A stretch of DNA of 55,328 bases from positions 1-55,328 of the forward strand of contig JASCPI010000034.1 of the NCBI GenBank assembly GCA_029959555.1. Direction: 5' to 3'. The DNA is from Lysobacteraceae bacterium PS02065. Lineage in GTDB: Bacteria > Pseudomonadota > Gammaproteobacteria > Xanthomonadales > Rhodanobacteraceae. Position numbers and translations under genes: made by a program. The notes under the pieces are model-generated. The model was not told the origin of the DNA. It was given only the letters and a program-made list of their open reading frames with translations, and did no database searches. How positions within the stretch are numbered: the stretch's first letter is position 1; each line of letters opens with the position of its first letter. Below, piece by piece: positions 27,990-36,374 of the stretch.

Positions 27990-29594
27990 ATGAAAAATCA
28001 CTTCGAGCTAGCAGTCAGGAACATAATCCGCTATGGTGATACCGATATATTTCCTTTTCCGTACGAGACTAGGATGTTCGAGGACTCATTTGACGATATT
28101 ATTGCGTCTCTTTTAGAGACCCATGGAAGATTCAAAGAATGTTTGATCGAAGCTCCACCTGTAAATGTAAGCACCACTTCTACCGTCGGCTATACCGGTT
28201 ACCGATGGGCTACACAGATAGACCCTTACTGGAACGCATATTTTCTAGGTCTCGTTATAAGCATCGGCGAAGCGATAGAAACTTCGCGATGTTCGAGTAG
28301 TCAAGTCTACTCGTACCGGTTCAAGTCTGACGCTTCAGACTCAAGCATCTTTGACAAAGGTATAAACTGGCGAAAGTTTCAGCAAGATAGCTTGGACTTA
28401 GCAAGCTCAAGACCGGAACTTTTGTATGTTGTGACTTGCGATATCGCAGATTTTTACCCTAGAGTTTATCATCACCGCCTTGAAAATGCGCTTGATCGAG
28501 TAGATCCTAGCAAGGACATTTCCTTCCGCCTGAAGAAATTGCTTCAGACATTTTCTGGCACCAACTCTTACGGTCTTCCAGTAGGAGGTCCGGCCGCTAG
28601 ACTTCTGGCAGAGCTTTCTCTGGATAGCTTAGACCATCTGCTTGAGCTCAATCAGGTTGTCTTTAAGCGCTTCGTCGATGACTTTATTGTTTTCGCTGAC
28701 AGCAAAGAGCAAGCTCATTCTCATCTAACTTTCCTGAGCCGCAAGCTGATGGAGAACGAGGGACTTACGTTACAAAAAGCGAAGACGAACCTGATGTCTC
28801 GCGAAGAGTTCATTGCTCTCACTACAGCGCGGCTTCGCGGTTTTGATGAAGACGAAGGATCGCCTATGAAGGCGAAGTTTCTGAGTCTACCGGTTAGATA
28901 CGATCCGTACTCTCCGAATGCTGCGGAAGAGTACGAAGATATAAAGTCTTCACTAGGAGACTTTGATCTGCTTGGGATGCTTGGAGATGAACTTCAGAAA
29001 TCTAAAGTTAATCAGACATTTAGTCGGCAGTTAGTTAGATCTTTTGCGATGACCGAACCAAGCGTCTTGTCGAGTGCTTTCGGCATAATATTTGACAATA
29101 TCGCCGACCTTTATCCAATATTCTCGACCATCGCGCAGGTTGCCATAGTTAACTGGGATCGCTTTGATTATGAAACTCAAGCAGGAGTTACTGAATCACT
29201 GGCCAGACTAATAAGAGACGATTCTTTTATATTAAAAACCGAGATCAACTTATCTTACGCGGTAAGGTTACTCGCCAAACAGGACACATCGCAAGCGCAA
29301 GTAATGGTCGCCGAGATTTATCGGAATAATCCATCTAGTATGCTTATCGCTACCTTGGCTACGCAAGCCATGGGACGCTGGCGCGCCCACTACATGTTGT
29401 CGGATTTGAAGCGAACCTTCCCAACCATGAATCCATGGCAGAGAAGAGCGTTTGTTGTGTGCTCACTCTTGCTCGGAGATGAGGGCAAGCACTGGATTAG
29501 TCACAATAAGAACAAGTTCGATTTCATAGAAAAGGTTTACTACCGTTGGGCGGAGTCGAGAGCGTCGAGCGGAACCCTTCAGGTGGCATTATGA
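27990..29594 (+). CDS. Reverse transcriptase of the UG/Abi (defence-associated) kind
   Basis: 534 residues. An early GDTDIFPFPYE block precedes the polymerase core. Motif A is DIADFY (Asp151, then Asp154), motif B is GLPVGGPAARLLAEL (195-209) and motif C is FVDD (228-231), so the catalytic aspartates are present, with Phe in place of the usual Tyr. After about residue 290 the protein is helical with HEAT-like repeats and has no HNH, maturase or integrase domain. That layout fits UG/Abi RTs, which act in anti-phage defence, better than retron (shorter) or group II intron RTs. The codons are AT-rich (ATA, AGA, TTT), unlike the surroundings, so the gene was probably acquired. Its TGA overlaps the ATG of the nuclease gene. 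Confidence 0.88.
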   Translation: MKNHFELAVRNIIRYGDTDIFPFPYETRMFEDSFDDIIASLLETHGRFKECLIEAPPVNVSTTSTVGYTGYRWATQIDPYWNAYFLGLVISIGEAIETSRCSSSQVYSYRFKSDASDSSIFDKGINWRKFQQDSLDLASSRPELLYVVTCDIADFYPRVYHHRLENALDRVDPSKDISFRLKKLLQTFSGTNSYGLPVGGPAARLLAELSLDSLDHLLELNQVVFKRFVDDFIVFADSKEQAHSHLTFLSRKLMENEGLTLQKAKTNLMSREEFIALTTARLRGFDEDEGSPMKAKFLSLPVRYDPYSPNAAEEYEDIKSSLGDFDLLGMLGDELQKSKVNQTFSRQLVRSFAMTEPSVLSSAFGIIFDNIADLYPIFSTIAQVAIVNWDRFDYETQAGVTESLARLIRDDSFILKTEINLSYAVRLLAKQDTSQAQVMVAEIYRNNPSSMLIATLATQAMGRWRAHYMLSDLKRTFPTMNPWQRRAFVVCSLLLGDEGKHWISHNKNKFDFIEKVYYRWAESRASSGTLQVAL

Positions 29595-30331
29595 TTTCCG
29601 AAGCTTCTTTCGCGAAGCGCTTTACGTCGTTTTGGAACGAGCTTCTTCCAAATGCCAAGAATTATGTTCGATTAGCTAACTCCGTTGCGCGAATTTCAAC
29701 GCACAAGCCTCTTCCTACCCCAAAGAGAAAGCAGAACACGGCATTCGTTAATATTCTAGCTTTCAATCTCTATCATCAGATCACCAATGCCGAACAGAAT
29801 TCAATAGTAACTTTCGATCCTGGATTTAGGAACTCTGATGAGCTGATGGCTGCAACGATCAAGTCCAACCAGTACCTACAGCGCTTTCATGAGCATGCTC
29901 AACATGAACTGCCGCTCTCCAATTTTGAGTGGCAGCAGACAGTGGATATAGCACGGCTTCTAGTTGACAGATATGGTTACGATCAAGATCCAGAAATCGC
30001 ACCTTCATTTGATGGCTGTGGCTTTATCAATAGAGCAGAAGGCGATATTTTTATTAAAGACACACTGATCGAAATAAAATCTGGTGAAAGATCCTTTAGT
30101 TTGGTGGATTTTAGGCAAGTACTTATTTACTGCACCTTAAATCATTTCAGCAAGAGGCGTATGGATATTCGTAGTGTGGAGCTTTTTAACCCTCGAATGG
30201 GAATACTTTTCTCAGACTCAGTTGATGACTTTGCCCGGGGTATTAGCTCACTTGGTGCACCAGAGCTTTTCGCGGAACTTGAGTCTTATATTTCAAGTAC
30301 AAATTTCACAGAGATCTCAAGCGAGGATTAG
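29591..30331 (+). CDS. RecB-like PD-(D/E)XK nuclease-domain protein, partner of the RT
   Basis: 246 residues, starting within the ATGA overlap with the RT gene. The segment AEGDIFIKDTLIEIKSG gives Asp152 and Glu161-x-Lys163, the spacing of a PD-(D/E)XK nuclease core. RQVLIY (Gln176 to Tyr180) fits the QxxxY motif of the RecB branch. The N-terminal half is helical and basic (PTPKRKQN) and not recognised. The likely role is DNA cleavage or processing dependent on the RT product. The fold is inferred from motifs by eye. Composition is AT-rich like the RT gene. A weak terminator-like AGAG/CTCT stem followed by TTGTTT lies about 15 bases after the stop. Confidence 0.75.
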   Translation: MISEASFAKRFTSFWNELLPNAKNYVRLANSVARISTHKPLPTPKRKQNTAFVNILAFNLYHQITNAEQNSIVTFDPGFRNSDELMAATIKSNQYLQRFHEHAQHELPLSNFEWQQTVDIARLLVDRYGYDQDPEIAPSFDGCGFINRAEGDIFIKDTLIEIKSGERSFSLVDFRQVLIYCTLNHFSKRRMDIRSVELFNPRMGILFSDSVDDFARGISSLGAPELFAELESYISSTNFTEISSED

Positions 30332-30407
30332 TTTAGTGGGGCCTTAGAGTACTAGCTCTTTGTTTAAGTACATGAGATACATAATATTTTTCTGCAGTAT
30401 AGTTAAT

Positions 30408-30419
30408 GAGTTCGAACTC
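30408..30419. repeat. Perfect 12-base palindrome near the right edge of the island
   Basis: GAGTTCGAACTC lies between the nuclease gene and the end of the YdeI-like gene, close to where the sequence returns to GC-rich. It could be a protein site or an insertion-junction relic; no matching copy is seen at the left edge. Confidence 0.5.
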
Positions 30420-30462
30420 GATTGCTTTGCGGATTATCGATCCGTATGCTCTTTAACTTATC

Positions 30463-31068
30463 TCAACAGTACTTCCAGTTCCTCTGCTTGCCTTCCGCGA
30501 TCCACTCGATCGCCTGTGCGACACGCTGCTCGCGCGTGTCGTCGCGCTTGGCCTCGGCGATCCATTCGCAGTACTCGCGGCGATGGCTCGGTGCGAACGC
30601 CTCGAAGGTCTTGCGTGCCTTCGCGTTGCGCTTCAGGGCCGCAGCGAGCGCTTCGGGAACCTCGGCTTCGTCGCGCGGCGCCTTGCGCGCTCGTGCAGGC
30701 ACGGTCGCGCCTTGTTCGTTGAGTGTCATTGCCTTGCGGAGGATCGACACGAGCGTGCGCTTCGCGGGCAGGTCGTCGAGCGATCCGATGCGACCGAACT
30801 GGCCCATCGCGTCGTGGCGCGAGCCGGGTCCGCCGACACCCTCGATGAGCGCGCCCTTCCAGAATCCGAACGCGACGTGCTGCTTGAACGCGGCCATGCT
30901 GCACAGGATCGCGCCGGCGTGCATGAAGTGCGGGAAGCCCCACTTGATCGTCTCGACGACATCGGGACAGATCGCGTGCACGAGAGCGCGCAGGTGACGC
31001 AGGATCGGCTGCGCGAACGGCGCCGCCTTGTCGATGTAGGCATCGATGCGCGGATCGGTCACGGGCAT
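30463..31068 (-). CDS. YdeI/OmpD-associated family protein (DUF1801 plus C-terminal domain)
   Basis: 201 residues. The N-terminal DUF1801 domain has ETIKWGFPHFMHAGAILCSM and KQHVAFGFWKGALI. The C-terminal OmdA-like part has VPEALAAALKRNAKARKTFE and WIAEAKRDDTREQRVAQAIE. E. coli YdeI-type proteins have been linked to peptide or bacteriocin protection; the role here is unknown. The AT-rich island abuts the 3' end of this gene, and the last residues (NWKYC) may lie on the junction. Confidence 0.88.
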   Translation of the reverse strand: MPVTDPRIDAYIDKAAPFAQPILRHLRALVHAICPDVVETIKWGFPHFMHAGAILCSMAAFKQHVAFGFWKGALIEGVGGPGSRHDAMGQFGRIGSLDDLPAKRTLVSILRKAMTLNEQGATVPARARKAPRDEAEVPEALAAALKRNAKARKTFEAFAPSHRREYCEWIAEAKRDDTREQRVAQAIEWIAEGKQRNWKYC

Positions 31069-31132
31069 GGCGTGGTCCCCCGGGCTGGCGTCGCGCGATT
31101 CTAGCGCCGCACACGAACGCAGGCGCCGGGCG

Positions 31133-32479
31133 TCATTTGCCGATGCAAAAGTCCGCGAAGATGCGGCCGAGCAGGTCGTCGCTCGTGAACTCGCCGGTGA
31201 TTTCGCCAAGGTGCTGCTGCACGACGCGCAGTTCCTCGGCGGCGAGTTCGCCTGCCGAGGCGCCGAGCAGGTGATCGCGGGCGAGGGCGAGGTGTTCGCC
31301 GGCACGCTCGAGCGCGGCGACGTGGCGGGCGCGCGCACTGAACGCGCCGTCATGCACGGCATCGTGGCCGGCGTGGTGCTTGAGGCGGTCGACGAGCAGG
31401 TCGAGGCCCGTGCCGGTACGCGCGGACAGCCACACGTGCTCGATGCCGGCCGCGTGTTCCACGTGCGGCATCTGGCCGTCCAGGTCGATCTTGTTGTGCA
31501 CGACGACGCGCGTGGCCGACGCGGGCAGGCCTTCGAGCAGGGCGAGGTCGGAGACCGCGTGGGTGTCGTCGCTGACGAGCAGGACGAGGTCGGCGCGTGC
31601 GAGTTCGTCGCGCGCGCGGCGCATGCCTTCGCGCTCGATCGCGTCGCCGCTGTCGCGCAGGCCGGCCGTGTCGACGAGCGTGAGCGCGATGCCGTCGAGG
31701 TCGACGGTCTCGCGCAGCACGTCGCGCGTGGTGCCGGCGACGTCGGTGACGATCGCGCGGTCGCTCGCGGCGAGCGCGTTGAGCAGGCTCGACTTGCCGG
31801 CGTTCGGACGTCCGGCGATGACGACGTGCAGGCCGTCGGCGAGGCGCACGCCGCGGCGCGCGGCGGCGAGCAGGTCGGCATGGCGCGCGCGCAGCGCATC
31901 GAGGTCGATCGCGAGCTGCGGCGTGGCGAGGAAGTCGATCTCCTCCTCGGGGAAATCGATCGCGGCCTCGATCCATACGCGTACGCGCACGACCGCATCG
32001 ACGAGTGCGTGCACACGCTGCGAGAACGCGCCGTCGAGGCTGCGCACGGCGGCGCGCGCGGCGGCTTCGGAGCCGCTCGCGATGAGGTCGGCGATCGCCT
32101 CGGCCTGGGCGAGGTCGAGCTTGCCGTTGAGGAACGCGCGCTCGGAGAACTCGCCTGCACGCGCATGGCGTGCGCCGAGCGCGACCGCACGAGCGAGCAG
32201 ACGTCGCAGCACGACGGGACTGCCGTGCGCATGGAGTTCGAGGACGTCTTCGCCCGTGAACGAGCGCGGGGCGCGGAACAGCAGGGCGAGGCCGTGGTCG
32301 ATCGCCTCGCCGTCGGCGTCGCGGAACACGGCCATGGTGGCGACGCGCGGTGCGGGCAGGCGCCCGCAGAGCGCTTCGGCGATGGGGCCCGCGAGCGGGC
32401 CCGAGAGGCGCACGATGCCGACGCCGCCGGCACCGGCCGCCGTGGCGATCGCCGCGATGGTGCCGGTGGCGGCGCTCAT
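31133..32479 (-). CDS. mnmE: tRNA modification GTPase MnmE
   Basis: 448 residues. The N-terminal folate-binding domain is followed by a helical domain with an inserted G domain: G1 GRPNAGKSSLLN, G2 VAGTTRD, G3 DTAGLR, G4 HNKID. The C-terminal CIGK motif is present and is needed for catalysis. With MnmG it makes cnm5/mnm5 at the wobble uridine of tRNAs. It follows yidC in the usual rpmH-rnpA-yidC-mnmE order. Confidence 0.97.
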   Translation of the reverse strand: MSAATGTIAAIATAAGAGGVGIVRLSGPLAGPIAEALCGRLPAPRVATMAVFRDADGEAIDHGLALLFRAPRSFTGEDVLELHAHGSPVVLRRLLARAVALGARHARAGEFSERAFLNGKLDLAQAEAIADLIASGSEAAARAAVRSLDGAFSQRVHALVDAVVRVRVWIEAAIDFPEEEIDFLATPQLAIDLDALRARHADLLAAARRGVRLADGLHVVIAGRPNAGKSSLLNALAASDRAIVTDVAGTTRDVLRETVDLDGIALTLVDTAGLRDSGDAIEREGMRRARDELARADLVLLVSDDTHAVSDLALLEGLPASATRVVVHNKIDLDGQMPHVEHAAGIEHVWLSARTGTGLDLLVDRLKHHAGHDAVHDGAFSARARHVAALERAGEHLALARDHLLGASAGELAAEELRVVQQHLGEITGEFTSDDLLGRIFADFCIGK

Positions 32480-32492
32480 CGCGGCGGGGTGC

Positions 32493-34217
32493 TTACTTCG
32501 CCTTGGCCGCCGCGGCGGCCTTCTCGCCGCCTTCGATGCGGCGCGTGATGATCCACTGCTGGGCGAGGCTCAGGACGCCGTTGACGGTCCAGTACAGCAC
32601 GAGGCCCGCCGGGAAGAACGCGAACAGCACCGAGAACACGACCGGCATGAACTTCATGATCTTCGCCTGCAGCGGGTCCATGCCGGCCATCGGCGTGAGC
32701 CACTGCGTCGCGAGCATCGCCGCCGCGTTGAGCACGGGCAGCACGAAGTAGGGATCCGGCGCGGTCAGGTTCTGGATCCACAGGATGAAGGGCGCCTGGC
32801 GCAGCTCGACGCTCTCGAGCAGCACCCAGTACAGCGCGAAGAACACCGGGATCTGCACGAGCATCGGCAGGCAGCCGCCCAGAGGATTGATCTTCTCCTT
32901 CTGGTACAGCTCGAGCATTGCCTGGTTCATCTTCTGCTTGTCGTCGCCGTAGCGCTCCTTGAGCGCGGCGACGCGCGGCTGCAGCTTGCGCATCTTCGCC
33001 ATCGAGCGGTACTGCGCCTCGCTGAGCTTGAAGAACGCGGCCTTGATGAGCAGCACGAGCAGGATGATCGCGAAGCCCCAGTTGCCGGTCAGCGCGTGCA
33101 GCTTGGCGAGCAGCCAGTGCAGCGGCTCGGAGAAGATCGTGAACATGCCGTAGTCGATCGTCAGCGACAGGCCCGGCGCGACCTGCTCGAGTTCGCTCTG
33201 CAGCTTGGGACCGACGTAGAGGCGCGAGCTCAAGGCCTGCTCGCCGTCCGGCGCGACGCTGACCGCCGGCGAGGTCGCGCGGATCAGGTAGCGCGTACCG
33301 GACGCGTTCTTGACCTCGGCGGTCGAGAACGTTTCATCGGCGTCCGCGTTCGGGATCCACGCGGCGAAGAAATAATGCTGCACCAGCGAGACCCAGCCAC
33401 CGGTGACCTTGCTGTTGAGCGGTTCCTTGGCGAACTTGTCGAACGCGAGCTTCTGGAACTTGTCCTTCGGGCTGTACCAGGCCGCGCCGGCGAAGCTGTA
33501 AGCCTCGGTGTTCGTGTAGCCCTTGAGGCCGGAGCGGTCGACGTGGTGCGGCACACGCTGCAGCTGGCGGTAGGCGTTGCCGGTCCAGGCCTGCGAGCCT
33601 TCGTTGCGGATGTCGTGGCGCTGCGTGATCGCGTAGCTGCCGCGCTCGAGCACGAACACCTTGCGCACGGTGATGCCGGACGCGGCATCCCGCCAGGTCA
33701 GCGGCACCTCGATGCTCGCGGCGCCGTCGGCGAGCGTGTACTCGCGCTGCTCGACCTCGTAGAGCGCCTGATGATCCGGCGCCGAGCCGCTCGCGCTGAC
33801 GAGTCCGCTCTGCGCGACGAAGAAGTTCGCCGCATCGGTGGAGAGCAGGCGCACGCGTTCGGGCTGCTTGGGCTGCACGGGGTAGGCGAGCAGGTCGGCC
33901 GCGACGATGGTGCCGCCGCGTGGATCGATCTCGAGGCGCAACACGTCGGTCGTGACGACGATCGGATCGGCCGACGGCGCTGGCGCGGCGGCTTCGGGCG
34001 ACGGTGCCGTCGGCGTGGCGGTTGCGGAAGCGCTCGGAACATCCGACGGGGCCGGCACGTCGGCGGACGGCGCCGCGGCGGTGGAGGTCGCACCCGCATC
34101 GGTGGTCGTGGCGGCGGCGGCGGGACGCTTCGGACCGTAGTCGGTCTGCCACTGGGCCCAGGACAGGTAGCCGAGCGCGAGCAAGGCGACCAGCAGGAAC
34201 ATGCGGGGATTGGTCAT
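32493..34217 (-). CDS. yidC: Membrane protein insertase YidC
   Basis: 574 residues. The N-terminal anchor (FLLVALLALGYLSWAQW) is followed by an Ala/Pro/Ser linker and the periplasmic P1 domain (to about residue 350). The conserved insertase core follows (GNWGFAIILLVLLIKAAFF, GCLPMLVQIPVFFALYWVL, PMAGMDPLQAKIMKFMPV). It inserts inner-membrane proteins alone or with SecYEG. Only about 110 bases separate it from rnpA, so the small yidD gene often found there is absent. Confidence 0.97.
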   Translation of the reverse strand: MTNPRMFLLVALLALGYLSWAQWQTDYGPKRPAAAATTTDAGATSTAAAPSADVPAPSDVPSASATATPTAPSPEAAAPAPSADPIVVTTDVLRLEIDPRGGTIVAADLLAYPVQPKQPERVRLLSTDAANFFVAQSGLVSASGSAPDHQALYEVEQREYTLADGAASIEVPLTWRDAASGITVRKVFVLERGSYAITQRHDIRNEGSQAWTGNAYRQLQRVPHHVDRSGLKGYTNTEAYSFAGAAWYSPKDKFQKLAFDKFAKEPLNSKVTGGWVSLVQHYFFAAWIPNADADETFSTAEVKNASGTRYLIRATSPAVSVAPDGEQALSSRLYVGPKLQSELEQVAPGLSLTIDYGMFTIFSEPLHWLLAKLHALTGNWGFAIILLVLLIKAAFFKLSEAQYRSMAKMRKLQPRVAALKERYGDDKQKMNQAMLELYQKEKINPLGGCLPMLVQIPVFFALYWVLLESVELRQAPFILWIQNLTAPDPYFVLPVLNAAAMLATQWLTPMAGMDPLQAKIMKFMPVVFSVLFAFFPAGLVLYWTVNGVLSLAQQWIITRRIEGGEKAAAAAKAK

Positions 34218-34325
34218 GACGGAATCGATTCTCGCGGAGCCCGGCGATCGGCCGGGACGGATACGGTGGGTCGCGTGGGATCCGGCGGCGTGCCGGTTCC
34301 TCTGGCCGTCCGCGCGCGCGCGCGG

Positions 34326-34706
34326 TCAGCCGCGCATTGTGCCGGTGCCGGGGTCGCCCTTCAATGCCGCGAGGCGTTGCCACAGGCGCGCGAGGTCGGC
34401 GCGCAGCGCGGCGTTGTCCTGTTGCTTCGCGCTCTGGCGCGCGATGAGCAGGATGTCCACGCAGGGCAGTCCCTCGCGGACGTGGCGATAGCTGTCACGG
34501 ACGAGGCGCTTGATGCGGTTGCGGTCCACCGCACGCTTGGAGACGCGGCGGGAGACGGCCTGGCCGAGCCGGCACGTGGGCTGGTCGGCGGGCGCGAACT
34601 CGGCGAGGAAGTGGCTCGAGCCGAGGCGCCGGGAACGGCCGCGCAGCGCGGCGAAGTCCCCGGGCTTGAGCAGGCGCGCGGCGCGAGGGAGGCTGAAGGG
34701 CCCCAT
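34326..34706 (-). CDS. rnpA: Ribonuclease P protein component
   Basis: 126 residues, basic. The signature KRAVDRNRIKRLVRDSYR is intact. It binds the RNase P RNA and helps trim tRNA 5' leaders. It begins 19 bases after the rpmH stop. The start at 34706 gives a normal N terminus (FSLPRAARLLKPGDFAAL). Confidence 0.95.
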   Translation of the reverse strand: MGPFSLPRAARLLKPGDFAALRGRSRRLGSSHFLAEFAPADQPTCRLGQAVSRRVSKRAVDRNRIKRLVRDSYRHVREGLPCVDILLIARQSAKQQDNAALRADLARLWQRLAALKGDPGTGTMRG

Positions 34707-34725
34707 GCCGCCGCGCGCGACGGAC

Positions 34726-34878
34726 TCAGTTCGGGACCGAGACGGCCAGGCGCTTGCGGCCCTTGGCGCGGCGCGCGTTGATCACGGCGCGGCCACCGCG
34801 GGTCTTCATGCGGGCGCGGAAGCCGTGCGTGCGGATGCGCTTGATGTTGCTGGGCTGGTAGGTACGCTTGGTGGCCAT
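34726..34878 (-). CDS. rpmH: 50S ribosomal protein L34
   Basis: A 50-residue basic protein starting MATKRTYQPSNIKRIRTHGF with RARMKTRGGRAVINARRAKG, almost invariant for L34. It is divergent from dnaA and is the first gene of the rpmH-rnpA-yidC-mnmE group. The last residues (AVSVPN) are slightly longer than in E. coli. Confidence 0.97.
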   Translation of the reverse strand: MATKRTYQPSNIKRIRTHGFRARMKTRGGRAVINARRAKGRKRLAVSVPN

Positions 34879-34910
34879 GATCGGCGCCGGATGAGGGAAA
34901 AAGGGCGCGA

Positions 34911-34940
34911 ATCATAGGCGTACGGTCGCCACGGCGTCAA
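34911..34940 (-). promoter_or_regulatory. Sigma-70 promoter of rpmH
   Basis: On the minus strand TTGACG (34940-34935) and TATGAT (34916-34911) are separated by 18 bases, about 33 bases before the rpmH ATG. This is the best consensus promoter in the origin region. Confidence 0.65.
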
Positions 34941-34959
34941 CCATCGCGCGCTGGCCGCT

Positions 34960-35020
34960 GTGCCATGGCACGGGTAGACTAACCGGTCCCCCCCGTGTCC
35001 CGCGACCGCATCCTGCGGTC
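34960..35020 (+). promoter_or_regulatory. dnaA control region: palindrome, -10 element and leader hairpin
   Basis: GTGCCATGGCAC (34960-34971) is a perfect 12-base palindrome that ends four bases before a TAGACT -10-like element (34975-34980). A leader hairpin GACCGCA-TCC-TGCGGTC follows (35004-35020). The palindrome overlaps where RNA polymerase would bind, so it could be an operator. No consensus DnaA box is visible on this side of dnaA. Confidence 0.4.
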
Positions 35021-35051
35021 GGCATCCACCCGCAAGTCCTATAGAGGTGTC

Positions 35052-36374
35052 ATGAGCGAGCTTTGGCGGCGCTGCCTGGAGCGTCTGGAGACCGAGTTCG
35101 GTCCCGAGGACGTCCACACCTACCTCAAGCCGTTGCAGGCCAGCGAGAGCGAACAGGGCCTGCGCCTCCTCGCGCCGAACGCCTACACGCTCGACACGGT
35201 GCGCGAGCGCTTCGCCGCGCGCATCCGCGCGATCATCGAGTACCAGAACCGCGCGCCGGTCGAGATCCACCTCGAGGTCGGTTCGCTGACGGCGCCGCGC
35301 AAGACCGCCGCGGCCACGCGCACGACGCGCGCCAAGGCCGCACCGGCCGCCGCCGAGCACAACCTCGATCCGAACTACACGTTCGAGACCTTCGTCGAAG
35401 GCAAGACCAACGAGCTCGGCAAGGCCGCGGCGATCCAGGTTGCGACGAATCCCGGCCGCGCGTTCAATCCGCTGCTGCTGTACGGCGGCACCGGCCTCGG
35501 CAAGACGCATCTCATGCACGCCGCCGGCAATCTCATGCGCGAGAACAAGCCCGGCACGAACGTGCTGTACCTGCGCTCGGAGCAGTTCGTCGGCGCGATG
35601 ATCGACGCGCTGCGTACCAAGAACATGGACGAGTTCAAGCGCCGCTTCCGTTCCGTGGATGCGCTGCTGATCGACGACATCCAGTTCTTCGCCGGCAAGA
35701 ACACCACCCAGGAAGAGTTCTTCCACACGTTCAATGCGCTGTTCGACGGCAAGCAGCAGATCATCCTGACCTGCGACCGCTTCCCCAAGGAAGTGGAGAA
35801 CCTCGAGCCGCGTCTCAAGTCGCGCCTCGGCTGGGGCCTGTCGGTCGCGATCGAGCCGCCGGACTTCGAGACGCGCGCGGCGATCCTGCTCAGCAAGGCC
35901 GCGAGCAAGGGCATCGTGCTGCCCGAGGACGTCGCGTTTCTGATCGCCAAGCGCATGCGCTCGAACGTGCGCGACCTCGAAGGCGCGCTCAACACGCTGG
36001 TCGCGCGCTCGAACTTCGGCGGCCGCCGCATCGACGTCGCGTTCGCCCAGGAGACGCTGCGCGACCTGCTGACGGTGCACGCGCAGGCGATCACGATCCC
36101 GAACATCCAGAAGGCGGTGGCCGACTACTACCAGCTGCGCGTGCAGGACCTGCTGTCCAAGCGCCGCAGCCGTTCGGTCGCACGGCCGCGCCAGGTCGCG
36201 ATGTCGCTGGCCAAGGAGCTCACCGAGCACAGCCTGCCCGAGATCGGCGACCAGTTCGGCGGCCGCGACCACACGACCGTCCTGCACGCCTGCCGCACGA
36301 TCAAGGCGCTGCGTGACACCGACGGCAAGCTCAACCAGGACTGGGACAAGCTGTTGCGTACGCTTACCGGGTGA
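35052..36374 (+). CDS. dnaA: Chromosomal replication initiator DnaA
   Basis: 440 residues. Domain I (WRRCLERLETEFGPEDVHTY) is followed by a short basic linker and the AAA+ domain (Walker A GGTGLGKTHLMHA, Walker B LLIDDIQFF). The DNA-binding domain IV carries GGRDHTTVLHACRTI. DnaA binds oriC boxes and melts the origin. ATG 35052 (AGAGGTGTC upstream) gives the standard N terminus; the in-frame extension upstream is unlikely. Confidence 0.98.
   Translation: MSELWRRCLERLETEFGPEDVHTYLKPLQASESEQGLRLLAPNAYTLDTVRERFAARIRAIIEYQNRAPVEIHLEVGSLTAPRKTAAATRTTRAKAAPAAAEHNLDPNYTFETFVEGKTNELGKAAAIQVATNPGRAFNPLLLYGGTGLGKTHLMHAAGNLMRENKPGTNVLYLRSEQFVGAMIDALRTKNMDEFKRRFRSVDALLIDDIQFFAGKNTTQEEFFHTFNALFDGKQQIILTCDRFPKEVENLEPRLKSRLGWGLSVAIEPPDFETRAAILLSKAASKGIVLPEDVAFLIAKRMRSNVRDLEGALNTLVARSNFGGRRIDVAFAQETLRDLLTVHAQAITIPNIQKAVADYYQLRVQDLLSKRRSRSVARPRQVAMSLAKELTEHSLPEIGDQFGGRDHTTVLHACRTIKALRDTDGKLNQDWDKLLRTLTG

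Noticed and set aside
27990..29594. Retron (RT with msr-msd RNA)
   Set aside because: The RT is far longer than a retron RT, has C-terminal helical repeats, and I find no convincing msr/msd pair with inverted a1/a2 ends directly before it.
27990..29594. Group II intron or diversity-generating retroelement
   Set aside because: No maturase X or HNH domain and no intron RNA boundaries. No template/variable repeat pair with adenine-biased changes was seen nearby.
30408..30419. GAGTTCGAACTC as a tRNA T-arm or attachment site
   Set aside because: No acceptor stem, D-arm or anticodon arm can be built around it, and there is no second copy at the left boundary of the island.
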